The notes under the pieces: model-generated | Seen by the model: only the letters and a program-made list of their open reading frames with translations | Told to the model about the DNA's origin: nothing | Database searches by the model: none | In this document: piece after piece, positions 42,806 through 50,566 of the stretch | Layout: every line of letters begins with the position of its first letter | Numbering within the stretch: position 1 is the first letter of the stretch | NCBI GenBank assembly: GCA_002722955.1 | Contig: PBMZ01000110.1 | Span: 1-58,688 of the forward strand | DNA from: Planctomycetaceae bacterium | GTDB taxonomy: Bacteria; Planctomycetota; Planctomycetia; Planctomycetales; Planctomycetaceae | DNA: 58,688 nucleotides | Reading direction: 5' to 3' | Made by a program: the position numbers and the translations under genes

Positions 42806-43756
42806 TCAATGCCACGGGAGTGCGCGTACACGATCAGCGAGCTGCTCACGAAGCGGGCCCTTCGCGGCTTCTTCGAGATACTGTTTCGACTCCAGCAGCC
42901 CCGGGTTCGCTTCGTATCGGTGCAACGCGGCCTCGAAGTCAGTCAGTGCCTGTTCCAGATCTCCCACGTGCATGCGACAAGCGGCGAGTTGATCACGCAT
43001 TAGGACGGCACGCCAAGATTTGATGCCGTCAAAGAAGCTGATGTCAACAGCTTCGTGCGCGGCCACCGCATCGTTCCATTGTTCAAGATCGTGAAAGCAG
43101 TGCGCCTTGTAGATCGCCGCCCACATGTTCTGGCCGTCCAGTTCGAGTGCCCTTTCATAGGCACGGATGGCTTCATCAAGTTGACGAAGCTCGTAATGCG
43201 AACGTCCAAGATTGGAATACAGTTCCGAGATATCGGGATTGACTGCAATTCCCTCGCGGCAGACATTCAGAGACTCATTGAGCAATTCCGTGCGTATTGG
43301 ATCCTCATTGTTGAGTGTGTCGGCACAATGTGTTAGCGAGACTGCCATCGAATGGTAATGCCAAGGCCATTGGTCATCATACTTCAACGACTCGCGATAG
43401 ATTCGACGTAGAACATGCCATCCTTTCGGCTGCTCCAAATACATGCAGTCAGGTTCTTGATGGATTGCCAGACGCCGCAGCTTTTGATCGGGCGCCATGT
43501 TGATGTCAGGAGATGTTTGCAAGAATTTCGTCAAGCTCATCGAGCCAACTCGCTCCGCAGTCATCAGCGAGTTTTTGCGCGCTTGATCTTCGAGCCATTG
43601 ATCGAAGAACCGTAGTTTTGCTTCCCAATTTTCCGGCGTCGTAGCGCATCGCAAATCTTCCGCCGCCAGCTTTTCCGGCTTGTGATGTTTCTTCCGCCGA
43701 CCGCGGTCACGCTGGTCCTGCAATCCGCGGCGAACGGGATTCGCATGTCCTGGCAA
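42806..43756 (-). CDS. Tetratricopeptide repeat protein
   Basis: A 316-residue cytoplasmic TPR protein. The repeat region (about 150-300) includes ELYSNLGRSHYELRQLDEAI, AYERALELDGQNMWAAIYK and CRMHVGDLEQALTDFEAALH. The N-terminus is basic (RDRGRRKKHHKPEK). The start is a TTG at 43756: GAGGAG lies 9 bp upstream of it, and an upstream ATG is in another frame. TPR proteins mediate protein contacts; no partner is evident. The gene is convergent with DUF1501 and in tandem with the sulfatase gene on its right. Confidence 0.8.
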   Translation of the reverse strand: MPGHANPVRRGLQDQRDRGRRKKHHKPEKLAAEDLRCATTPENWEAKLRFFDQWLEDQARKNSLMTAERVGSMSLTKFLQTSPDINMAPDQKLRRLAIHQEPDCMYLEQPKGWHVLRRIYRESLKYDDQWPWHYHSMAVSLTHCADTLNNEDPIRTELLNESLNVCREGIAVNPDISELYSNLGRSHYELRQLDEAIRAYERALELDGQNMWAAIYKAHCFHDLEQWNDAVAAHEAVDISFFDGIKSWRAVLMRDQLAACRMHVGDLEQALTDFEAALHRYEANPGLLESKQYLEEAAKGPLREQLADRVRALPWH

Positions 43757-43868
43757 AGTTCTTTCTCCTCATTTGAGCAAGAAAGAATTATCGTCAGATT
43801 CATTCCACGGTAGTCGAACTTCAATCTTACCCGTCTGCCAGTTTAACGTTGGACCATCATGACAGCCA

Positions 43869-46070
43869 TTACTGTGCTTTGTTGCGATATAGGGGTGGAT
43901 TCCAGCCATCCGGCGCGTCGTACGGTTTGACTCCGTATGCGTTCGGTGGGATCGGATGGTCTTCCGCTTTGAGCAGCGGCAGGTCATCCGGAAGGTGTTT
44001 GATCTTCAGGTCCCTGAATTGGACAACCGTATCGGAGCCCGCAAGGACTTGCAGCGCTAACACACCTTCAAGCTTTCGGTGTTCTTCGTCGAAGTCAATC
44101 ACTTCCGTCCTAAGACGCCCATCGATCCAGTGTTGATGGTGATTGCCCTTGACGACAATACGATAGAAGTGCCAACCAATCGCCGAGAATTTGTTCAAAG
44201 GCAACTTGCCCACGACCCAAGCGTCACCATCCTCATCGACAATCACTCGCTCACCAGCGTGAGCGATCAGGTTTCGACCTTGTTGCTCGAACAGCATGCC
44301 GTTGTATTCGGCCTCGGTCGAGATCACGTCACACTGGTATCCGGTTACGGAATCAAGTGCGAGGTCAGGCCGTGATTTGCCTCGATATTGGATGCCACTG
44401 TCAGCATTGCCCGTCATTTTGACTTGCACGCGCAATTCGAAGTTACGGACTGTCGAGCCCGTCCAAGTCACGGATCGATGCTGCTTCAACATATCGTCAG
44501 TCTTGCCAGTCAACACGCCGTTCTTGATCGACCAAACTCTTGAATCGCCAAACCATCCGCGCAAACCATTGCGTCCGAGTAGATTCGTGAATCCATCGCG
44601 GCCAGGCTTTACAGTGACGGCGGCGGAAGCTTTCGGATGCGGCTCTGTAGAAAGAGTGAATCTGCCCTTTAACGGGTCTAACGCCCCGCCTAGCTCGGCG
44701 ACTTTTTTGTCAGTCCGTTCTCGCATAGCCTTCAAGGTTTCTTCGTGCTTCGGATCTTTGGCAAGATTCACCAATTCATCGGGATCGTTCTTCAAATCGT
44801 GAAGGAACTCGTAGTTGTCATGATCGAAGTAACGCACGTATTTGAAGTTCTCGTTGCGGAGTCCCTCGAAAGCTGGAATTCGAGAACGCACGGCGAAATG
44901 TTCATGAAAGGTCTCAGTACGCCAATCATCCGGTTGCCCTTCATTGACGATTGGTTGAAGGCTGCGTCCTTGATAGCGGTCGGGGATCTCGACGCCAGCC
45001 CAATCTAAAAAGGTCGCTGGCAAGTCGACGTTCAGCGCCATCGCATCGGTGACTTGGCCTTGTTGATCTTTAGGAACGCGAGGATCGCAGATGATCATGG
45101 GGACTCGCAACGACTCCTCATAGTGCGACCACTTTCCTGCGAATCCACGGTTGCCCATGTGGTAACCGTTGTCGGCGGTATAGACGATGATCGTGTTCTC
45201 CGCCAAGCCAAGGTCTTCTAGCACTTTCATGAATCGACCGATGGCTCCATCGATTCCGCTAACCATGCGATAGTAGGCTCGCATGTTCGTCTGGTATTTC
45301 TGTGGAGTATTCCAACGCCAGAAGAATCGTTCACGATTAATTGTCGTTTTGAGGAATTCCGGCTGGTTCTCAAAGATCTTCGGATCGCTCAATCGAGGCT
45401 CGTCAATGTGCCGGTCCTGATACTCACCGTCAATCTCGCGTGGCCACGGAAAGTGTCCAATACCCGGCCGGCGATCACCGTCCTCGGCGTGACAGGCGTT
45501 GAACCACATGTTCAATGCAAACGGCTTGTCCTTGGGCTGATTCTTGATGAACTTAATGCCGCGATCGACAATCAACTCGGTTTCGTGACGAAGCGTGCCG
45601 TCTTTCTGTGGCTTGTAATAAGGCTTGCGACCGATGGCTTCGAACTCGTCAAAGTGGGCCGAGTTTCTATAGCCGCGAGGCATCTTGGCATGCCACTTGC
45701 CGAAGTAACCCGTGCGGTATCCGTTGTCTCGTAAGATGTCGGAATACAACTCGCGAGCGACGTCGGCCCGCGTGAGATCGGGGTTGCCGGGAGTTCCGTA
45801 GCTGCGGCCATAAAGACCGGTGAGGATCGTTGTCCGACTCACCCAGCAAATCGAGTGGCTGACGAATGCATAGCGGAACCGAGTTCCTCGCTCGGCCAAA
45901 GCATTGATGTTGGGTGTCTTCACGATCGGGTTGCCATAGCAACCGAGTGTGCTCGAAGTTTGGTCGTCAGTAAAAAAGAAAACGATGTTCGGCTGTTTGT
46001 CCGCAGCTCGAGTGACATTGGCAACAATCAGCACCAGCGTGATTGCGCCGAGCAGGTTGAATCGGTTCAT
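43869..46070 (-). CDS. Sulfatase with C-terminal DUF1080 domain
   Basis: A 733-residue exported enzyme. A signal peptide (MNRFNLLGAITLVLIVANVT, RA-A) is followed by the sulfatase domain: metal ligands in FFFTDDQTSS, the formylglycine cysteine C75 in CWVSRTTILTG, then YRTGYFGKWH, IIVYTADNGYHMGNRG and a Lys/His site in KWSHYEESLRVPMI. Cys-type maturation would need a formylglycine-generating enzyme. The C-terminus (about 505-722) is DUF1080/3-keto-disaccharide-hydrolase-like: WSIKNGVLTGKTDDML, FELRVQVKMTGNADSGIQYR. Fusion with DUF1080 suggests action on a sulfated polysaccharide together with glycan cleavage or binding. Substrate is unknown. Confidence 0.9.
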   Translation of the reverse strand: MNRFNLLGAITLVLIVANVTRAADKQPNIVFFFTDDQTSSTLGCYGNPIVKTPNINALAERGTRFRYAFVSHSICWVSRTTILTGLYGRSYGTPGNPDLTRADVARELYSDILRDNGYRTGYFGKWHAKMPRGYRNSAHFDEFEAIGRKPYYKPQKDGTLRHETELIVDRGIKFIKNQPKDKPFALNMWFNACHAEDGDRRPGIGHFPWPREIDGEYQDRHIDEPRLSDPKIFENQPEFLKTTINRERFFWRWNTPQKYQTNMRAYYRMVSGIDGAIGRFMKVLEDLGLAENTIIVYTADNGYHMGNRGFAGKWSHYEESLRVPMIICDPRVPKDQQGQVTDAMALNVDLPATFLDWAGVEIPDRYQGRSLQPIVNEGQPDDWRTETFHEHFAVRSRIPAFEGLRNENFKYVRYFDHDNYEFLHDLKNDPDELVNLAKDPKHEETLKAMRERTDKKVAELGGALDPLKGRFTLSTEPHPKASAAVTVKPGRDGFTNLLGRNGLRGWFGDSRVWSIKNGVLTGKTDDMLKQHRSVTWTGSTVRNFELRVQVKMTGNADSGIQYRGKSRPDLALDSVTGYQCDVISTEAEYNGMLFEQQGRNLIAHAGERVIVDEDGDAWVVGKLPLNKFSAIGWHFYRIVVKGNHHQHWIDGRLRTEVIDFDEEHRKLEGVLALQVLAGSDTVVQFRDLKIKHLPDDLPLLKAEDHPIPPNAYGVKPYDAPDGWNPPLYRNKAQ

Positions 46071-46174
46071 GTCTTAGAGGCCCACCAATGATACAAGGAA
46101 ATGAGTGTTGGCTCGCGATCCTATCAATCCAATAGATAGGCAGATACTGAACTGTATCCATATATGTACTTATG

Positions 46175-46348
46175 TCACTTATTGATCGAAACACCCTTTG
46201 ACAAGAACATTACTTCGCGATCATTGTTGAGTTTCTTGGCCGGCATCGCGCGGTCCTCGTTGACTTGGCTCTCGAGCAACTTCAACAACTCGTTGACCTT
46301 TGCCGTTCGCCTTTGACGGTACTTGAATAATTGGTTGTCGAATCGCAT
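46175..46348 (-). CDS. Small hypothetical ORF (57 residues)
   Basis: An ATG-started frame upstream of the sulfatase gene on the same strand. The product is basic and helical (LFKYRQRRTAKVNELLKLLE; MPAKKLNNDREVMF). I recognise no family and the binding site is weak. It lies in the 427-bp gap between the divergent sulfatase and propeller genes, which otherwise holds an AT-rich stretch with short hairpins (CCTATC/GATAGG near 46123-46143; GATAC/GTATC near 46143-46158). Confidence 0.3.
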   Translation of the reverse strand: MRFDNQLFKYRQRRTAKVNELLKLLESQVNEDRAMPAKKLNNDREVMFLSKGVSINK

Positions 46349-46497
46349 TATTCACTCAGCAAGTATACTTCTATTAGTCTTCTGGAAATCGAATTGCTGA
46401 GACCGCAGCAGGACAGACGACGATTGGAAAATAAGTGGCGGATGAATACTTAATGTTCCCGCGGTCGGCAGAGAAATCATTGCAGTCTGGGTACATC

Positions 46498-47613
46498 ATG
46501 ATTCGTTCTATACAGCTCCTTGTCGCAGTTGCTTGTGTAAGTTGGGGTACGGTATCAGCCGAAGAGGGTGTCGTAGCCGTCGACCAACTGGAGAAAGCCG
46601 TCTTTCGCCGAGTTCCTGGCCCAGCCGGAAAAGGATCCTGCTTGACGACAGGAAAGGGTGGCAGTTGGAACAGCCAGTATGTGGGGTCGCCAACCGTTGT
46701 CTTTGACGATGGAAAGTATTGGATGTGGTACGTCGGTGGCCATCAAACCGACGATGCTGCGTATCCTTACAAAGTAATAGAGCAAATCGGTGGTGCGACC
46801 AGTTTGGATGGTTTGACCTGGAAGCCGCTAAACAATGGCAAGCCTGTGCTGTCGCTAGGACCGGAAGGCAGCGCCGATGATCGCGGTTTGGCTCACCCCT
46901 ATGTACTGAAGGTGGGCGACCGGTTCTTCATGTGGTACGGAGCCATCGACGGCCGCAGCGCCAAAGACTTGGGGCTAACCCCACAGCATGTTCGCATCGA
47001 GCAGACTTGCTTGGCCAGCAGTCGTGACGGTGTACATTGGAAACGCGAGAACGAGGGCCGTCCCGTGATGCCGCTGGGCAAGCCGGGCAGTGTCGACAGC
47101 ATCCAAGTGACCGGGATGCACATTCTCAAGGTAAATCGTTCGGGCGGCAACATCTTCCGCATGTGGTATGGGGCTTACAACGGAGACCACACACTCGCGG
47201 TGGCCGAGAGCAATGATGGCTTGAAGTGGAAGCGGACTCACGGCGGCAAACCGATCACCGGCTTGCAAGGCGGCGCTCAAGGCCAGTTGGGGCCGAGCGT
47301 TCATTTTGACGGGAAGCGATATTTCATGCTGTACTGCGGCGATGTCGGCGGGCAATGGAAAACATACTCAGCCGTTAGCGACGATGGATTTCATTTCCGC
47401 CAACTCAACAGTGGCCGACCTGTATTGGGAACGCCGCAGAAAGGCAACTTTGATACGGCGGGAGTCGGTAAGAATCACTCGGTGCACGCCAGCCAGATGA
47501 TCTTCGCCAAGGGGCGGATTCGGACTTGGTATACAGGCGAAGAGTCGCGGCCCGCACATCACCAAAGGATTGGACTGATGGAAGCGATCCTTTCCGCGAA
47601 GCCAACTCAATGA
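46498..47613 (+). CDS. Exported beta-propeller glycosidase-like protein
   Basis: A 371-residue protein with a signal peptide (MIRSIQLLVAVACVSWGTVS, A-EEG) from the ATG at 46498. The mature part is a five-bladed propeller of the GH32/GH43/GH130-like type: repeated units GKYWMWYVGGH, DRFFMWYGAIDG, FRMWYGAYNGD, KRYFMLYCGDVGG and RIRTWYTGEESR, each with a preceding blade such as SLDGLTWKP, SRDGVHWKRENEGRP, SNDGLKWKR and SDDGFHFRQLNSG. Acidic residues that could be catalytic exist, but I cannot assign a triad. It may therefore be a hydrolase, phosphorylase or sugar-binding protein. It is divergent from the sulfatase gene and so possibly co-regulated. Confidence 0.75.
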   Translation: MIRSIQLLVAVACVSWGTVSAEEGVVAVDQLEKAVFRRVPGPAGKGSCLTTGKGGSWNSQYVGSPTVVFDDGKYWMWYVGGHQTDDAAYPYKVIEQIGGATSLDGLTWKPLNNGKPVLSLGPEGSADDRGLAHPYVLKVGDRFFMWYGAIDGRSAKDLGLTPQHVRIEQTCLASSRDGVHWKRENEGRPVMPLGKPGSVDSIQVTGMHILKVNRSGGNIFRMWYGAYNGDHTLAVAESNDGLKWKRTHGGKPITGLQGGAQGQLGPSVHFDGKRYFMLYCGDVGGQWKTYSAVSDDGFHFRQLNSGRPVLGTPQKGNFDTAGVGKNHSVHASQMIFAKGRIRTWYTGEESRPAHHQRIGLMEAILSAKPTQ

Positions 47614-47650
47614 TCATCGTTGCCGTTCAGGAGGTTATCGGAAGAAAACG

Positions 47651-47683
47651 GGGTGGCTGGGGTCGAGTCTTCGAGCCCCCAGA
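47651..47683. repeat. 33-bp repeat identical to 27328-27360
   Basis: An exact copy of the left part of the repeat at 27328, here without the right arm. It lies 37 bp after the propeller gene stop. Within it CTGGGG...CCCCCAG can fold with one bulge. Confidence 0.85.
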
Positions 47684-47742
47684 TGTATACGGCTTTTTGA
47701 TTTAATGAGCCGCGACGCGTGAGCGGCCGGGTCTAGCCATCG

Positions 47743-47810
47743 GTAGCGAAACTCGTCAAGAGTTTCGGCATTCGAGGGTAAACGCCGAAAGTTTTGACAA
47801 CTCTCGCTAC
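47743..47810. repeat. 27-nt imperfect inverted repeat
   Basis: The arms 47743-47769 and 47784-47810 match at 22 of 27 positions, starting GTAGCGA. A smaller hairpin GTAAGT/ACTTAC follows at about 47815-47832. Text at 47705-47730 resembles the palindrome at 454-495. The whole 280-bp gap 47614-47893 therefore holds only palindromic repeats and no gene. Confidence 0.65.
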
Positions 47811-47893
47811 AGAGTAAGTGCCATAGAACTTACGGCTCACAAGATTCGGCCACCCTTGTTCACCAGCAAGGACTGAAGTGTACTCTGCGGATG

Positions 47894-50359
47894 TCACTGT
47901 GGACACTTATCAATAAACGCGTGGCTGCTGAGGTCGCGGTCCGAAAGCGGTAGATAGTATGTCCAGTCCGCAGCTTCGTAGAGCAGTACTTCGTCGATGG
48001 CATCGTGGCGAAGCAGGTCGCAGATGATTTCCTCGCGACGTGGCCGCTTGAGTTTGAAGTTTTGGCCGCGCAGTGTTTCTTGAGCCTCATAGAAAAAACT
48101 CTTTGGGCCGCGATAAGACGAGCCGCGGTTGTTCGCGAGATCCTTGATCGCTCGCTGAAGGAACGCGTCCAACGGGGCCTTGTCCGGCGCGAAGCGGATG
48201 CCGAGAAACACGGGTTCGACGCGCAAGCCTGTCAGATCGACCATCGCCATGCCTTCGCCAATTCCGGGAATATGGTTCAAGCTGCCTCGGATATGACGGT
48301 AGTAGTTTCGTCCATAAACGCCGCGATCCGGCTTTTGCATGTCCGCCAGCGCATCTTGCGTGCCGAGAATGACAGACTCGCCTTCCGGAATGACGGCGCG
48401 AATCCGTGTCTTGGGAAACGACTTTTCCAAGTCAACCAGTAACGCGCGCACGCCGTCGGCGATTGCTTTATTCCGTTGATAACGCCACACAAGGGGACTC
48501 TCTTTATTCTGGCAAGGTCCGATCCATTCACCCTTTTGGAAAGTCGTGATTTGTTCCACCGGCGCGGATCGAATTCGATCGTGATCCGCGAGCGAAATCG
48601 GAGCGAACGCCCGGTCGATTCCGTAGTGGTAATAGTTTGTGCCCTTGACCCGATAATGAGCGAGCGGGCGAACGCCATGGACGCCGTCGGCGGTGGAACC
48701 GGACAATTGAGTGTGAGATCGCGTGTTGATAATGATCTCATCGAAGGCATCGTAGGCGAGAATCTTCTTGAGTTCCGCAACAACGAACTTCCTCGCCGCC
48801 GGGCGATTGAAGTCCGTCATCTCCACCGACCAACGCGCGCCGCGATCGATCACCAGTGTCCCGTCTCCCAAACGCCAATGCTTCTCCTTTGTCTTTCGGA
48901 AGTAGTCGACGCTCTTTTCGATCGCCTGGAATTCGGTGTGATACAAACCAGTCTGCGGAATGCCGACAACCCGAGTGGCTCGCGCTTCCGGACTGTCACC
49001 GTTCAGCGAACAGTAAACATTCGACCGGCCAAGTCGATTGCCGGCCGCGGCACGAAGCGTCACGTCCGGAACAACAGGCAACTCAACTTTGTCTCCGTCG
49101 TTGCTCGCGGATCGAAGCAACAGATAACGATGTGAATCGGGCACCTTGAATCCATCAATCGTGAGGCGATCTCCTTCGAGTCGAAACCGCGCATCCTTGA
49201 GCCGAATCCAGTTCGCTTCCACTTTCTCCTGGATGTTTTCATACAAGACCAATTGGAAGTCGCCATCACTTTGCCTAACCAGCACGAACGATTCTTCATC
49301 CAAAGGTGGCACTGGTGACGCTACCAGCTCGAAGTCATCGGGACTTGCCTGCGCTCCAGCGAGGCCGCCGATCTCGATGGATTGCAGCGTTGCTTCGTCA
49401 GCCTTACCCATGCGGCGAAGAATCTCGCGATAATTCGCAAAGCTCACCTGATCAGAGTGATAGTTGACCGTCGGAGTCGCTCCGGGCAGAAAGCCCCAGA
49501 GCCAAGTTCCGTCGTCAGCAAACGCGGGGACTTCGTAATACTTGGTCAACGCCGCTTCAAACGGGCGAAAACTGGCCGTCAGCCGAATTCCGTGCTCCTT
49601 CGCGCTAGTCATGAACATGCGGTCAAAGACAGTGTCCATTCGCAACCGCATCAGCAAGCCCAACCACTCGTAACTTTTCAGTGGAGCCGTCTTCCGCATA
49701 CTTTCGTTCAGCGCTTTAGAGTCCAAGATCGCGCGAGCCTGACTTCGAAAACGTGCCCATTCTTTCTCGCCGTAAATCTTCGGGTCAGCAATCAACGGAA
49801 ACGCGCTTTGCCAAACGATTAAACGCGTGATGCCCTGAGCTTGAAGTCGGCGGAAGTATTGATCGAAGCTGTCTTTGGTCACCGGACGAAAGCGTCGTTC
49901 TGACGAGTCCCAGAAAATCCGGATCAAGTCGTCAACAAGATCCGACACATACGAGATAGGCCGATTCGGCGGAGCCGGCCGCACGTTAATCCGCTGCTGT
50001 TCGATGCTCTTTCCGTTGCGTTGAACAGAGATTTCAAGAGAAAGTTCCTCGCTTGCATTCGCGGCCGACTTGATGTTCAGAAATCCTTTTCGAGACAGCG
50101 TGATCTGTAACCCACCAACGGTCAGTTCTTTGCCGTTTGCCAGAACGAGTTCCATATCACGCGCGGTGAGTATGACTTGGTCGCTGTCTGGAAGCGTGCC
50201 CGAGAACACCGGCCAACTCCGCGATCCACCGACAACATAGGAAAAAGGAACTTCAGTATTCCGCGCCGATAACACAGAGCTTGTTTGATCGTCGGCATAC
50301 AATTGACCGCCGATCAACAATAGCGACGCCAGTAAAACAACCTTTACGATTGCGTTCAT
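47894..50359 (-). CDS. Exported protein of unknown function, 821 residues
   Basis: From the ATG at 50359 (GAAGG upstream) the protein begins with a signal peptide (MNAIVKVVLLASLLLIGGQL, YA-DDQ). I do not recognise the family. Segments such as GITRLIVWQSAFPLI, GIRLTASFRPFEAAL, FDEIIINTRSHTQL and RIRAVIPEGESVIL read like strands of a (beta/alpha)8 barrel, with a beta-sandwich-like N-terminal domain (about 30-150) and an inserted beta domain around 380-480. A glycoside-hydrolase-like role is a guess. It is divergent from the transglutaminase-like gene, whose start lies 207 bp away. Confidence 0.75.
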   Translation of the reverse strand: MNAIVKVVLLASLLLIGGQLYADDQTSSVLSARNTEVPFSYVVGGSRSWPVFSGTLPDSDQVILTARDMELVLANGKELTVGGLQITLSRKGFLNIKSAANASEELSLEISVQRNGKSIEQQRINVRPAPPNRPISYVSDLVDDLIRIFWDSSERRFRPVTKDSFDQYFRRLQAQGITRLIVWQSAFPLIADPKIYGEKEWARFRSQARAILDSKALNESMRKTAPLKSYEWLGLLMRLRMDTVFDRMFMTSAKEHGIRLTASFRPFEAALTKYYEVPAFADDGTWLWGFLPGATPTVNYHSDQVSFANYREILRRMGKADEATLQSIEIGGLAGAQASPDDFELVASPVPPLDEESFVLVRQSDGDFQLVLYENIQEKVEANWIRLKDARFRLEGDRLTIDGFKVPDSHRYLLLRSASNDGDKVELPVVPDVTLRAAAGNRLGRSNVYCSLNGDSPEARATRVVGIPQTGLYHTEFQAIEKSVDYFRKTKEKHWRLGDGTLVIDRGARWSVEMTDFNRPAARKFVVAELKKILAYDAFDEIIINTRSHTQLSGSTADGVHGVRPLAHYRVKGTNYYHYGIDRAFAPISLADHDRIRSAPVEQITTFQKGEWIGPCQNKESPLVWRYQRNKAIADGVRALLVDLEKSFPKTRIRAVIPEGESVILGTQDALADMQKPDRGVYGRNYYRHIRGSLNHIPGIGEGMAMVDLTGLRVEPVFLGIRFAPDKAPLDAFLQRAIKDLANNRGSSYRGPKSFFYEAQETLRGQNFKLKRPRREEIICDLLRHDAIDEVLLYEAADWTYYLPLSDRDLSSHAFIDKCPQ

Positions 50360-50566
50360 AGCTTCAACCTTCTTCTTGTTGGCTCCGACAGGATTTCTGA
50401 TCTCGCGGCAGCAATGGGATTCTGGAGGCCCCGCGATCATCTGTGGTTGTTGTGTTACAATTGGTGATGAGCTAACGCAAGTCACTCGGCCAAGGAAGCT
50501 TTGAGGTGACGCTTTCTTAGAGCCTTATCATGCGACAACACCAGTAGAAGATCGGTCGTTAATATA

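Noticed and set aside
43769..43987. Possible 72-residue gene between the TPR and sulfatase genes
   Set aside because: It overlaps the sulfatase C-terminus out of frame and is Arg/Thr/His-rich.
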